Assembly (NCBI GenBank): GCA_947631185.1
Contig: CANRKJ010000001.1
Location: 46,933 to 110,932, forward strand
DNA: 64,000 nucleotides
From: an uncultured Clostridia bacterium
GTDB lineage: Bacteria > Bacillota > Clostridia > TANB77 > CAG-508
Reading direction: 5' to 3'
The notes beneath the pieces were generated by a model. That model had not been told where the DNA came from and did no database searches. It worked only from the letters and a program-made list of their open reading frames with translations. Positions 28,717 through 38,543 of the stretch are shown one piece after another; the first letter of the stretch is position 1, and each line of letters begins with the position of its first letter. A program made the translations under genes and the position numbers.

Positions 28717-29529
28717 ATGAAAAATAATGTTAAAACTGCCTGGGATAGAGTAGAAATTGCTAGAAATCCTAAAAGACCTACTGCTTTGGATTACATTGCA
28801 GAAGTTTTTGATGAATTTATGGAATTACATGGTGATAGAAATTTTAAAGATGATAAATCAATTTGCTGTGGATTAGCTAGAATAGGTAAACAAAACTTTA
28901 CAGTAATAGCAGAACAAAAAGGTAGAACAACAAAAGAAAATATAGAAAGAAATTTTGGTATGCCAAATCCAGAAAGCTATCGTAAAGGAATAAGGTTTAT
29001 GAAACAGGCTGAAAAGTTCAATAGACCTGTAGTAACTTTTGTTGATACGAAGGGTGCATATCCTGGTATTGGAGCAGAAGAACGTGGTCAAGGAGAAGCT
29101 ATTGCAAAATCTATGTTTGAAATGTTAAAATTAAAAGTACCAGTAATAGTTTTTGTAATTGGTGAGGGTTCTAGTGGAGGTGCATTAGCAATTGCTGTTG
29201 GAAATAGAGTAATAATGTTAGAAAACGCAATTTATTCAATACTTTCTCCAGAAGGATTTTCAAGCATTTTGTGGAAAGATTCAACTAGAAGCAAGGAAGC
29301 TGCCGAAAAAATGAAATTAACAGCAAAAGACTTATATAATTTTAATATTATTGATAAAATAATTAAAGAACCAGAATTGGATAATCCTGATTTTACTAAA
29401 TTAATTTCTGAAAAAATGAGAAAAGAAATAATCAAATTTTTGAAAGAGATGAAGTTAAAAACTAAAGACCAAATTGTTGAAGATAGATATCTAAAATACA
29501 GAAATATGGGAACATTTGAAGTTATATAG
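28717..29529 (+). CDS. accA: Acetyl-CoA carboxylase carboxyltransferase alpha subunit
   Basis: A 270-residue AccA: RPTALDYIAEVFDEFMELHGDRNFKDD, GMPNPESYRKGIRFMKQAEKFNRPVVTFVDTKGAYPGIGAEERGQGEAIA (seen in blocks), VFVIGEGSSGGALAIAVGNRVIMLENAIYSILSPEG. It pairs with AccD to make malonyl-CoA. It is shorter than E. coli AccA at the N-terminus, as usual in Firmicutes. RBS AAAGGAGGG lies in the end of accD. Confidence 0.97.
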   Translation: MKNNVKTAWDRVEIARNPKRPTALDYIAEVFDEFMELHGDRNFKDDKSICCGLARIGKQNFTVIAEQKGRTTKENIERNFGMPNPESYRKGIRFMKQAEKFNRPVVTFVDTKGAYPGIGAEERGQGEAIAKSMFEMLKLKVPVIVFVIGEGSSGGALAIAVGNRVIMLENAIYSILSPEGFSSILWKDSTRSKEAAEKMKLTAKDLYNFNIIDKIIKEPELDNPDFTKLISEKMRKEIIKFLKEMKLKTKDQIVEDRYLKYRNMGTFEVI

Positions 29530-29544
29530 AAAAGGAGGAAAAAT

Positions 29545-30318
29545 ATGTTATTAAAAGGTAAAACTATATTAATTATGGGAATCAGAAATAAGTGGAGTAT
29601 AGCATATGGTATTGCAAAATCTGCTTATGAAAATGGAGCAAAACTATTATTTACTTATATGGGAGAAGAAAATAAAAATAAGATAGAAGAATTAGTAAAA
29701 GATTTTGAAGGTTGTAAAACATATGTTTTAGATGGTGCTTCTGAAGATGATTTGGTAAAAGATGTATTTACAAAGATTAAAGATGAAAACGGAAAATTGG
29801 ACGGTATTGTTCATGCAATAGCACATGCAAATACAGAAGATTTACATCAAGATTTCATTTTTACTAGTAAAGAAGGGTTTAGTCATGCAAATGATGTTAG
29901 TGCATATTCATTTGTATTAACATGTAGAATGGCAAAAGAGTTAGATATGTTAAATGAAAATGCAAGTTTGGTTACATTGACATATCATGGTTCAACAAAA
30001 GTATTAGAAGGATATAATGTAATGGGAATTGCTAAAGCAGCTTTAGAGTCAAGTGTTAGATATTTAGCTGATAATCTTGGAAAAGAAGGTTTTCGTGTAA
30101 ATGCAATTTCAGCTGGACCAATAAAAACTTTATCTGCAAAAGGAATCAAGGATTTTAATTCAATATTAACTGTTGTAGAAGAAAGAGCACCATTACATAG
30201 AAATGTAACTACAGAACAGATAGGAAATGTATCTACATTTTTATTAAGTTCAATGTCTGAATGTATTACAGGTCAAATAATATATGCCGATAGTGGTTAC
30301 AGTATTATGGGAATTTAA
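29545..30318 (+). CDS. fabI: Enoyl-ACP reductase (FabI type)
   Basis: A 257-residue SDR-like enoyl reductase: GKTILIMGIRNKWSIAYGIAKS (NAD binding with the FabI-type IRNKWSIA), DGIVHAIAHAN, LTYHGSTKVLEGYNVMGIAKAALE (Tyr-x6-Lys motif) and GPIKTLSAKGIKDF. It performs the last step of each fatty-acid cycle and is the target of triclosan-type inhibitors in other bacteria. Many gut Clostridia use FabK or FabL instead; FabI here is noteworthy but not unusual. RBS AAAGGAGG. The uvrB start follows 20 bases later, so both may share a transcript. Confidence 0.93.
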   Translation: MLLKGKTILIMGIRNKWSIAYGIAKSAYENGAKLLFTYMGEENKNKIEELVKDFEGCKTYVLDGASEDDLVKDVFTKIKDENGKLDGIVHAIAHANTEDLHQDFIFTSKEGFSHANDVSAYSFVLTCRMAKELDMLNENASLVTLTYHGSTKVLEGYNVMGIAKAALESSVRYLADNLGKEGFRVNAISAGPIKTLSAKGIKDFNSILTVVEERAPLHRNVTTEQIGNVSTFLLSSMSECITGQIIYADSGYSIMGI

Positions 30319-30337
30319 TTAAAAAAATGGAGGAATA

Positions 30338-32294
30338 ATGTTTAAACTAGTTTCGGAATATAAACCTACTGGTGATCAACCAGAAGCAATAAAATATCTA
30401 GCAGATGGAATAAAAAATGGTAAGAAATTTCAAACACTTCTTGGAGTTACAGGTTCACGGAAAAACTTTTACTATGGCTAATATTATTGAACAAGTACAA
30501 AAGCCAACATTAATATTAGCTCATAATAAAACTTTAGCTTGTCAATTATATTCAGAATTTAAAGAATTTTTTCCAGAAAATAATGTTGAACTATTTATTT
30601 CATATTATGATTATTACCAACCAGAAGCATATATTGCCTCTTCAGATACTTATATTGAAAAAGATTCATCAATAAATGATGAAATTGATAAACTTCGACA
30701 TTCAGCAACAGCTTCTTTATTTGAAACCCGAGATACTATAGTAGTAGCATCTGTTTCATGTATATATGGTTTAGGTGATCCAATAGATTATGAAAATATG
30801 ATAGTATCTTTAAGACCTGGTATGATAAAAGATAGAACAGAAATAATGAAAAAACTAATAAAAATGCAATATACAAGAAATGAAATGGATTTTAAAAGAG
30901 GTACATTTAGAGCAAAAGGTGAGGTATTAGAAATATATCCATCTGATAAAGGAGAAGAAGCTATAAGGGTTGAATTTTGGGGAGATGAAATAGAAAAAAT
31001 TTCTGAAATAAATCCATTAACAGGCAAGCCAATTGGTGTTAGAAATCATGTTATGATATTTCCCAATTCACATTATGTTACAACAGAAGAAAAGAGAGAT
31101 AGAGCTATAGCTACAATTGAAAAAGAGATGGAAGAAAGAGTTGAATATTTTAAATCAAAAAATAAATTAATAGAGGCACAGAGAATAGAAGAAAGAACAA
31201 ATTTTGATATAGAAATGCTTAAAGAAACTGGATTTTGTCAAGGAATTGAAAATTATTCAAGGCATATAAGTGGAAGAGAACCAGGAACACCTCCATTTAC
31301 ACTTTTTGATTATTTCCCTGATGATTTTATTTTAATGGTAGATGAATCTCATGCTACAATACCACAAGTTAGAGCTATGTATAATGGTGATAGAGCTAGA
31401 AAAGAATCATTAGTTGAATATGGATTTAGACTTCCATCAGCATTTGACAATAGACCATTAAAATTCAATGAATTTGAAGAAAGAATTAATCAATGTATAT
31501 TTGTAAGTGCGACTCCAGCAGATTATGAAAAAGAACATTCAAAAGATAATGTTGTAGAGCAGATTATTAGACCTACAGGATTGTTGGATCCTAAAATCGA
31601 GGTAAAACCTACTGAAAATCAAATAGATGATTTAATAGAGCAGATACATTCAGTGGTTGAAAAAGGTGATAGAGTTTTAACTACAACTTTAACAAAAAAA
31701 ATGGCAGAAGATTTAACAGCATATTTAAGAAATGTTGGAATAAGAGTAAAGTATATGCATTCAGATATAAAATCTCTTGAAAGAGCAGAAATAATTAGAG
31801 ATTTAAGAATAGGAGAATTTGACGTATTAGTTGGGATAAATCTTTTACGTGAAGGGTTAGACATACCTGAAGTATCTCTTGTAGCTATACTAGATGCAGA
31901 TAAAGAAGGGTTTCTTCGTTCTGAAAGATCACTTATACAAACAATTGGGCGTGCAGCAAGAAATAGTGAAGGAAAAGTTATAATGTATGCTGATGTTTTA
32001 ACAGATTCTATGGAAAAGGCTATACATGAAACTAATAGAAGAAGAGGAATTCAAGAAAAATATAATGAAGAACATGGAATAACTCCTCAGACAATTAGAA
32101 AGTCTATTAGAGATACTATTAAAGCTACAATTGTTGAAGATATACAAAATGAATATGACATAAATCCTGAAAATTCTGTAGAAGATATAATAAACAAATT
32201 AACAGATGAAATGTTGAAACATGCTCAATCTATGGAATTTGAAAAAGCAGCAGAATTAAGAGATAAGATAAAAGAATTAGAAAATATGAAATAA
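30338..32294 (+). CDS. uvrB: Excinuclease ABC subunit B, one protein across a +1 shift at CGG (30458-30460)
   Basis: ATG 30338 (RBS GGAGG) starts [20 protein letters not shown] and reaches LLGVTGS, then in-frame CGG 30458-30460; zero frame stops at residue 47. Skipping C gives G-K-T-F-T-M-A-N, restoring the Walker A motif GVTGSGKT, with the shift falling exactly on its Gly. The rest is complete: [12 protein letters not shown] hairpin, [21 protein letters not shown], and [17 protein letters not shown], ending in the UVR domain [11 protein letters not shown]. The composite is about 651 residues. uvrA lies downstream at 34320. The gene needs the shift, or a base correction, to function. Confidence 0.9.
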
Positions 32295-32297
32295 TAG

Positions 32298-32330
32298 AAA
32301 AAACTAGCTAAATTATTTAGCTAGTTTTTT
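32298..32330 (+). terminator. Intrinsic terminator after uvrB
   Basis: AAAAAACTAGCTAAAT paired with ATTTAGCTAGTTTTTT; the T-run ends the stem. It can also serve the convergent gene 32341-32790. Confidence 0.9.
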
Positions 32331-32340
32331 CCATTGATCT

Positions 32341-32790
32341 TTAAGCCGACTGTATTCTACCAAGTTTAGGTGGTGGAATCAAGTTACCATATTCATCATA
32401 ATTTCTTTTTTCCCACCATTTTTCTTGGCTTGAATTATTAGTATTGTCGGAAGTAATACTATTTTCATCCACATTCTCAGAGTCTGTTATGACTTTAGAA
32501 GAACTAGTATTTGTACAGGTTTCTTCTGATTTCACTTTTGTTGGCGTATCTTCAATTTGGACATCTGAAAAACTTTCTGACGAACTTTGCGTATATTTTG
32601 TAGTTTTACATGGAGAGTAAATTAGAGAGAAAATACTTCCAAAAACCCATACACTGACTATAATCTTAAAAAACATCTTATGCGCAAGGTCAGTTTTAGA
32701 AAATTCTTTCGTATCATTTCCAAAACAAACAACTTTATTTATAAAATGTTTAGTTTTCCGTCTTAACTCGTCATAATTAAAACTTTTCAT
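32341..32790 (-). CDS. Hypothetical single-pass membrane protein, less A+T-biased codon use
   Basis: A 149-residue protein of unknown function: a basic N-terminus, one hydrophobic segment (KIIVSVWVFGSIFSLIYS, about residues 43-60), then a low-complexity Ser/Thr/Glu/Asp stretch and a C-terminal NYDEYGNLIPPPKLG. I do not recognise it. RBS AAGGAG precedes ATG 32790. Codon use differs from its A+T-rich neighbours and codon 11 is CGG in L-R-R-K without a shift. It has its own promoter (32841-32869) and shares the uvrB terminator. It looks like one of the small acquired units in the window. Confidence 0.55.
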   Translation of the reverse strand: MKSFNYDELRRKTKHFINKVVCFGNDTKEFSKTDLAHKMFFKIIVSVWVFGSIFSLIYSPCKTTKYTQSSSESFSDVQIEDTPTKVKSEETCTNTSSSKVITDSENVDENSITSDNTNNSSQEKWWEKRNYDEYGNLIPPPKLGRIQSA

Positions 32791-32840
32791 AAAGATCGCT
32801 CCTTTTTAGTTAATTATACATTATAAAAATGCACCAATTA

Positions 32841-32869
32841 ATTATAACATATTTTAAATAAAATATCAA
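32841..32869 (-). promoter_or_regulatory. Promoter of the 32341-32790 gene
   Basis: Minus strand TTGATA (32869-32864), 17-base spacer, TATAAT (32846-32841), about 50 bases ahead of ATG 32790. Confidence 0.75.
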
Positions 32870-33022
32870 ATAAACCTCCTAGCTGAGAAGCTAGGAGGCA
32901 CATGTTTAAATATACCAGAAATGGTTATTTAAACTTTTTTGACATAGGTAAATACATTTTTTTGCCATAGCTATTGCCACAGCATGTATTTAATCCTAGT
33001 CAATAATTCTATAAAGAATTGT
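32870..33022 (-). ncRNA. Candidate small RNA with own promoter and terminator
   Basis: On the minus strand, TTGACA (33057-33052) and TATATA (33034-33029) with 17-base spacing would start a transcript near 33022. It contains hairpins AATTC..GAATT, TAAATACAT..ATGTATTTA and GTTTAAATA..TATTTAAAC and ends at a 10-bp stem CCTCCTAGCT/AGCTAGGAGG (32875-32898) followed by TTTATTT. No reading frame of note lies inside. I do not match it to a known RNA family. It ends right at the promoter of the next minus-strand gene. Confidence 0.45.
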
Positions 33023-33099
33023 GTTTTTTATATATCATTTTAAAAATTGTTTGTCAATAAAAAATAAAAAAAATATTATAAAAATTAGCGTGATTCTGG

Positions 33100-33128
33100 T
33101 TGACATAAACATATGCATGTGTTATAAT
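33100..33128 (+). promoter_or_regulatory. Promoter of the sugar transferase gene at 33333
   Basis: TTGACA (33100-33105), 17-base spacer, TATAAT (33123-33128). The 5' leader is about 200 bases and holds an inverted repeat AAATTTTATGTA / TACATAAAATTT. Confidence 0.85.
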
Positions 33129-33332
33129 TTCTTTAAATTTTATGTAGAAATTATATTAAAACATTACATAAAATTTGTTATAATTTGTTGATTTTAGTAA
33201 ACATTTATTATAAAATCTAACATATAATTAGTAATGTTAATATATTATAGAAATAGATAATGCAATATGAATAAATTAAAGAATTATAATAAAGTATTTT
33301 TACGTTTTTATATGTAGGGAGTGTCAAATATA

Positions 33333-34097
33333 ATGAGAAATCTTGCAAAAAAAATTGAAGCAGATATACCATTAGATACAAATATAGATCAAGTTGAACT
33401 TAGAATTATCAATTCAACAGCTATAAAAGAAGATATTAGAACAATTAGAACTCAACATAATAAAGAAAACATTAGAACATATACATATTTATTTGTAAAA
33501 AGAATAATTGATATTATTTCAGCGATAGTAGGAATTATATTGTTAGTACCAATAATGCTAATGGTTAAAATTGCTTATTTAAAAGATGGTGATAATGCAC
33601 CAATACTATTTAAACAAACACGAATTGGAAAAGGCGGTAAAAAAATTGATGTATATAAAATTCGTTCAATGGTAGTTGATGCAGATAATTTACTTATGAA
33701 TATAATAGATAAAAATCCAGATTTAAAAAAGGAGTATTCAGAAAACAAAAAATTACGAAATGATCCTAGAATTACAAAAATAGGAAATTTTATTAGAAGA
33801 ACAAGTATAGATGAATTTCCTCAATTTATTAATGTATTAAAAGGTGATATGAGTTTGGTAGGACCTAGACCTTATTTACATAGAGAAAAAGAAGATATGG
33901 GAATTTATTATGAAGATATAATTAATTGTAAACCTGGAATAACAGGTTTATGGCAAATTAGAGGAAGAAGTAATGTATGTTTTAAAAATAGATGTAAATT
34001 AGATAGTTTTTATAATAAACACAAAAGTTTTCTGTTAGATTTTAAAATATTTTTAAAAACATTTTATGTTGTATTTAAAAAAGATGGAGCTATGTAA
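33333..34097 (+). CDS. Undecaprenyl-phosphate sugar-phosphate transferase (WbaP/PglC-like)
   Basis: ATG 33333 is favoured over the GTG at 33321 because GGGAG lies directly before that GTG. The 254-residue protein has a soluble N-terminal part, one membrane hairpin (KRIIDIISAIVGIILLVPIM), then the catalytic domain: ILFKQTRIGKGGKKIDVYKIRSM, SIDEFPQFINVLKGDMSLVGPRPYL and CKPGITGLWQIRGRS. It primes a polysaccharide or glycoprotein glycan on undecaprenyl phosphate. It stands alone between uvrB and uvrA, away from the main locus, with its own promoter and terminator, so it may serve another glycan. Related to the partial gene at 2-280. Confidence 0.9.
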   Translation: MRNLAKKIEADIPLDTNIDQVELRIINSTAIKEDIRTIRTQHNKENIRTYTYLFVKRIIDIISAIVGIILLVPIMLMVKIAYLKDGDNAPILFKQTRIGKGGKKIDVYKIRSMVVDADNLLMNIIDKNPDLKKEYSENKKLRNDPRITKIGNFIRRTSIDEFPQFINVLKGDMSLVGPRPYLHREKEDMGIYYEDIINCKPGITGLWQIRGRSNVCFKNRCKLDSFYNKHKSFLLDFKIFLKTFYVVFKKDGAM

Positions 34098-34136
34098 AAA
34101 GACTAAAACAAGTAAATATGCTTGTTTTAGTCTTTT
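34097..34136 (+). terminator. Intrinsic terminator after the sugar transferase
   Basis: A perfect 16-bp stem AAAAGACTAAAACAAG / CTTGTTTTAGTCTTTT with an 8-base loop and trailing T-run; it starts at the stop codon. Confidence 0.92.
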
Positions 34137-34319
34137 TATTATATACCAGTAAAGTATTCTAATATTTTCACTATTTAGAACATCTTAAAATTCACTATGC
34201 CAATTAATTAAAAATATATATTGAAATACAAAAATATTTTTGATATAATCAAACGGTATTTATTGCAAATTAAATAAATATTATTTATTACTTATATTAT
34301 ATGGAAGAAGGTTTCAAAA

Positions 34320-37142
34320 ATGGATAATATAATAATAAAAAAAGCTAAAGTACATAATTTAAAAAATGTTAGTTTAGAAATTCCAAAAAATAAATTAGTA
34401 GTTGTAACAGGATTATCTGGCTCAGGTAAATCTTCATTAGCTTTTGATACTTTATATGCTGAAGGACAGAGGAGATATGTAGAGAGTTTATCTTCATATG
34501 CTAGACAGTTTCTTGGACTAATGGAAAAACCTGATGTTGAAAGTATAGAAGGGCTTTCACCAGCAATATCAATAGATCAAAAAACTACATCAAAAAATCC
34601 TCGTTCTACTGTGGGAACTGTAACAGAAATATATGATTATATACGTTTATTATATGCAAGAATTGGAATTCCTTATTGTCCAAATTGTGGTAGAAAAATT
34701 GAAAAGCAAACTATAGATCAAATTGTAGATAATGTAATGGAATTGCCAGTAGGAACAAAATTTCAAGTATTAGCACCAGTTATAAGAGGTAAAAAAGGAA
34801 CTCACGTAAAACTTTTAGAGGATTTACAAAAAGAAGGATTTGTAAGAGTAATTGTTGATGGAAATCTTTATGAATTATCTGATAATATTGAATTAGATAA
34901 AAATATTAATCATAATATAGATATTATTGTTGATAGATTAGTTATAAAAGAAGATATTAGAAATAGGCTTACAGAATCTATAGAAACAGCAATGAAATAT
35001 TCAAATAGTTTGGTCAAGATTGACCTACCAGGAAAAGAGGAGAAGTTATACAGTAGTAATTATGCTTGTCCGGATTGTGGAATTGGTTTTGAGGAACTTT
35101 CTCCTAGAATGTTTTCTTTCAATAATCCTTTTGGTGCGTGTCCATCATGTACAGGTATAGGATTTTTAATGAAAATGGATGAAGATTTAATAATTCCAGA
35201 TAAAGATAAAACTTTATATAATGGTGTAAAGGCTTTTGGTGCAAGTACACTTAAAAAACCGGAGACTATGGCAAAAATGTATTTTGAAAGTATAGGTAAA
35301 CACTATAATGTTGATATAAAAAAGCCTATAAAAAAGCTTCCACGAGAGTTTTTAGAAAAAATATTGTATGGTACAGGAGATGAAGTAATTGATTTTGAAT
35401 ATAAATCATCTTCTGGAGTAAGAAAATTTTCCACTCCATTTGAAGGAGTAATACCCACACTTGAAAGAAGATATAGAGATACAAAGTCTGAAAGTCAAAG
35501 AAATTTTTATGAATATTATATGAGTGAAGCTCCATGTACAGTATGTAATGGTGCAAGATTAAAACCAGAAGTGTTAGCTGTAAGAGTAGGAGATAAAAAT
35601 ATAAATGAACTTACAAATATGCCAATTAGAGCTATAAAAGAATATTTAGAAACACTAACTTTGAGTCAAAAAGACACAATGATAGCAGATTTAATATTTA
35701 GAGAATTAAATCAAAGATTACAATTTTTAATTGATGTTGGATTAGAATATCTTACTTTATCTAGATCAGCTGGAACCTTGTCTGGTGGAGAAGCTCAAAG
35801 AATTAGACTTGCAACTCAAATTGGTTCAGGATTATCTGGAGTCATGTATATTTTAGATGAGCCAAGTATAGGTTTACACCAAAGAGATAATGATAAACTT
35901 TTAGAAACACTTAGAAAATTAAGAGATTTAGGAAATACTTTAATAGTTGTTGAACATGATGAAGATACAATGTATGCAGCAGATCAAATTATTGATATTG
36001 GACCTGGTGCAGGTGTTCATGGAGGAAATATAATTGCTCAAGGAACAGCAGAAGAAATAAAAAAAGTTAAAGAATCAATAACAGGCCAATATTTGAGTAA
36101 GAAAAAACAAATTCCAGTTCCTAAAAAAAGAAGAAAATCAAATGGTAAAACAATAGAAATAATTAATGCATCAGAGCATAATTTAAAAAATGTATCAGTA
36201 AAGATTCCTTTAGGAGTATTTAATTGTGTAACAGGAGTTTCTGGATCTGGTAAATCTACTTTAGTAAATGATGTTCTATATAAATATTTAGCTAAAGAAA
36301 TAAATAGAGCATCTGATAAACCTGGTAAATGTGAAAAGGTTAAAGGAATAAAGAACATTGATAAAATAATAAATATAGATCAATCTCCAATAGGTAGAAC
36401 ACCTCGTTCAAATCCAGCAACATATACAGGAGTATTTGACATAATAAGAGATTTATTTGCTGAAACTAATGAAGCTAAACTTAGAGGTTATTCAAAAGGA
36501 AGATTTAGTTTTAATGTAGAAGGAGGAAGATGTGAAGCTTGTCAGGGTGATGGAGTTCTTAGAATTGGAATGAACTTCTTACCAGATATTTATGTGCCTT
36601 GTGAAGTTTGCAAAGGTTCTAGATATAATAGGGAAACTTTGTTGGTAAAATATAAAGGAAAAAGTATTGCAGATGTTTTAGATATGACTGTTGAAGAAGC
36701 TTTAGATTTCTTTAGTAATCTTCCTAGAATAAAAGCTAAAATTCAAACTTTAAATGATGTAGGTTTAGGATATATTAAACTTGGACAACCATCTACAACT
36801 TTGTCAGGAGGAGAAGCTCAAAGAATAAAACTTGCTACAGAACTTTCAAAAAGAGCAACTGGAAAAACACTTTATATTTTAGATGAACCAACAACTGGTC
36901 TCCATATAGCTGATGTACATAGATTAGTTGATATATTACAAAGATTAGTTGATACAGGAAATACTATAATAGTTATCGAACACAATTTAGATTTAATAAA
37001 AACAGCTGATAATATTATTGATTTGGGACCTGAGGGAGGAGAAAACGGAGGAGAAATTGTTGGAATAGGAACTCCTGAGGAAATAGTAAAAAATGATAAA
37101 TCCTATACAGGTAAATTCTTAAAAAAATATTTAGAAAGATAA
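34320..37142 (+). CDS. uvrA: Excinuclease ABC subunit A
   Basis: A 940-residue UvrA with two ABC ATPase modules: Walker [15 protein letters not shown] and [14 protein letters not shown], signature motifs [12 protein letters not shown] and [12 protein letters not shown], and zinc sites such as CPNCGRK, CPDCGIG and CEACQGDG. It scans DNA for bulky lesions and loads UvrB. It has no CGG codon and no frameshift, unlike uvrB. RBS AGAAGG. The gene is full length and complete. Confidence 0.98.
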   Translation: MDNIIIKKAKVHNLKNVSLEIPKNKLVVVTGLSGSGKSSLAFDTLYAEGQRRYVESLSSYARQFLGLMEKPDVESIEGLSPAISIDQKTTSKNPRSTVGTVTEIYDYIRLLYARIGIPYCPNCGRKIEKQTIDQIVDNVMELPVGTKFQVLAPVIRGKKGTHVKLLEDLQKEGFVRVIVDGNLYELSDNIELDKNINHNIDIIVDRLVIKEDIRNRLTESIETAMKYSNSLVKIDLPGKEEKLYSSNYACPDCGIGFEELSPRMFSFNNPFGACPSCTGIGFLMKMDEDLIIPDKDKTLYNGVKAFGASTLKKPETMAKMYFESIGKHYNVDIKKPIKKLPREFLEKILYGTGDEVIDFEYKSSSGVRKFSTPFEGVIPTLERRYRDTKSESQRNFYEYYMSEAPCTVCNGARLKPEVLAVRVGDKNINELTNMPIRAIKEYLETLTLSQKDTMIADLIFRELNQRLQFLIDVGLEYLTLSRSAGTLSGGEAQRIRLATQIGSGLSGVMYILDEPSIGLHQRDNDKLLETLRKLRDLGNTLIVVEHDEDTMYAADQIIDIGPGAGVHGGNIIAQGTAEEIKKVKESITGQYLSKKKQIPVPKKRRKSNGKTIEIINASEHNLKNVSVKIPLGVFNCVTGVSGSGKSTLVNDVLYKYLAKEINRASDKPGKCEKVKGIKNIDKIINIDQSPIGRTPRSNPATYTGVFDIIRDLFAETNEAKLRGYSKGRFSFNVEGGRCEACQGDGVLRIGMNFLPDIYVPCEVCKGSRYNRETLLVKYKGKSIADVLDMTVEEALDFFSNLPRIKAKIQTLNDVGLGYIKLGQPSTTLSGGEAQRIKLATELSKRATGKTLYILDEPTTGLHIADVHRLVDILQRLVDTGNTIIVIEHNLDLIKTADNIIDLGPEGGENGGEIVGIGTPEEIVKNDKSYTGKFLKKYLER

Positions 37143-37202
37143 AATTTTATCAAAAATAATAATAAATTATTTTTATATGTAAAAATTAATATATTTAGAA
37201 TA

Positions 37203-37286
37203 AAAAACTACTTAAAAATAAATTATGAAATCAATTTATTCATTATAATATAGCCAATTTCATAATTACAATTTTAAGTAGTTTTT
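37203..37286. repeat. Long perfect palindrome downstream of uvrA
   Basis: Two nested stems: AAAAACTACTTAAAAT paired with ATTTTAAGTAGTTTTT (37203-37219 with 37271-37286), and AATTATGAAAT paired with ATTTCATAATT (37221-37231 with 37257-37267). It could be a bidirectional terminator for uvrA and the small minus-strand gene, or a small MITE-like element. Confidence 0.7.
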
Positions 37287-37303
37287 ATACTTATTATTTA
37301 CAA

Positions 37304-37384
37304 TTAATTTTCTGATTTAGAATTATTTTGAGTTTCATTATTCTTGTTAGAACTTTTTGATTTGTTTTTCTTTTCTTTAGACAT
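37304..37384 (-). CDS. Small Lys/Ser/Asn-rich peptide (26 residues)
   Basis: A short open frame with a perfect RBS (GGAGGTGAACTT before ATG 37384). The product starts MSKEKKNKSKSSNKNN and is highly charged with no hydrophobic segment. The strong RBS and its position before a palindrome that could terminate it favour a real gene. Function unknown; the basic composition would fit a nucleic-acid or ribosome-associated peptide. Confidence 0.55.
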   Translation of the reverse strand: MSKEKKNKSKSSNKNNETQNNSKSEN

Positions 37385-37473
37385 AAGTTCACCTCCAAAA
37401 TTTATTGATAATATTATAACCAAAGAAAATTTTTTTATTCTTTCTTTTTAAATAAAAATTTTCTAAATTATAG

Positions 37474-37501
37474 TTGACAAAACAAACATTTTTGTTATAA
37501 T
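37474..37501 (+). promoter_or_regulatory. Promoter for the leader of the thioesterase gene
   Basis: TTGACA (37474-37479) and TATAAT (37496-37501) with a 16-base spacer, starting a leader of about 250 bases. Confidence 0.75.
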
Positions 37502-37507
37502 TGCATT

Positions 37508-37690
37508 ATAAATTTAATATCATTATAATAATTTCCCATTTAGGAAATTGGGTTGAAATAATAATTAGACTTCATCTTAATTTATTAAATTTCTTCCAAA
37601 ACCTCTTCTGGAGCTGAGCAATAGCAAAGCCTCAGGAGAGGTTTTAATTTATATAATAGGAAAGTAATCCTTTCCTAATTATATAAAAGC
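37508..37690 (+). ncRNA. Structured leader or small RNA upstream of the thioesterase
   Basis: The region holds a strong hairpin AAAACCTCT..AGAGGTTTT (37598-37645) with inner pairing GCTGAG/CTCAG and a trailing TTTTAATTT, which could terminate a 140-nt RNA. A second palindrome (37648-37687) built on GGAAAG..CTTTCC follows; a near copy of this second part occurs at 39668-39693. No known riboswitch consensus was recognised. It may control the thioesterase by attenuation. Confidence 0.4.
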
Positions 37691-37757
37691 ACTACACGCA
37701 AAAAGAACTTTACTTTTCGAAATAAAAATGATATAAATAGTATTTGAGGTGAGAAAA

Positions 37758-38474
37758 ATGTTTGTAAGTCAAGATTATGTAATTGGATTTAGAGATATAG
37801 ATAAAAATTATGAATTAACTAATAAAGCCTTATTGGGCTTTTTTGAAGATACAGCAGGGAAACATTCTAATATAGTTGGATATGGGCTTTTAGATATTTC
37901 AAGAACAAAAAAAACTTGGTTTTTAATATCAATTAAATTAAAGGTATTTAAAAGACCAAAATATAGTGAAAAAATTACAATTACTACATGGTGTACTGAA
38001 AGGAAAAATTTATATGCTATTAGAAATTATGAAGCAAAAAATGAAAAAGGTGAAGTTTTTGCAATAGCATCATCAAAATGGGTATCTATAGATGCAGAAA
38101 ATAACTCTATATTGAAGTTTAATGATGAATTAAATAATGAATTTGGACCTGAAACTAAAATGAATTTTGAAGATGAACGAACATTTAAAATAAAAGAACC
38201 TACAAATTATTCAATTTCAAAAGAATTTCAAATTCATAAATCTATGATAGATATAAATAATCATGTACACAATACTTATTATTTAGATTTTTTGAAAGAA
38301 GTAGTCCCAGAAGAGATTCAAAATAAAGAAATTAACGAATTAGAGATATTATATAAAAATCAAATTTTTTATGATGATACTATAACTATTTTATATTCAA
38401 AAGAATTAGAAAATAATTATGTTGTAATAAAATCTGATGATTCAAAAAAAGTAAATGCAATTATTAAATTCTAA
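37758..38474 (+). CDS. Acyl-ACP thioesterase
   Basis: From ATG 37758 (RBS GAGGTGAG) the 238-residue protein has two hot-dog repeats: an N-terminal one with LLGFFEDTAGKHSN and WFLISIKLKVFKRPKYSEKITITTW, and a C-terminal one with SMIDINNHVHNTYYLDFLKEVVP, which contains the Asn-His catalytic pair of FatA-like enzymes. It releases free fatty acid from ACP in the cytoplasm. With the fatty-acid ligase at 20366 the cell could cycle free fatty acids. A GTG at 37749 is too close to the RBS. Confidence 0.88.
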   Translation: MFVSQDYVIGFRDIDKNYELTNKALLGFFEDTAGKHSNIVGYGLLDISRTKKTWFLISIKLKVFKRPKYSEKITITTWCTERKNLYAIRNYEAKNEKGEVFAIASSKWVSIDAENNSILKFNDELNNEFGPETKMNFEDERTFKIKEPTNYSISKEFQIHKSMIDINNHVHNTYYLDFLKEVVPEEIQNKEINELEILYKNQIFYDDTITILYSKELENNYVVIKSDDSKKVNAIIKF

Positions 38475-38477
38475 TTT

Positions 38478-38506
38478 TTGACGAATCTTAAATAATATGA
38501 TATAAT
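38478..38506 (+). promoter_or_regulatory. Promoter of the 38544 gene
   Basis: TTGACG (38478-38483), 17-base spacer, TATAAT (38501-38506). Confidence 0.85.
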
Positions 38507-38543
38507 AATTGTCAAATCTTTAATAGAAAGGAAGTTTTTCAAA

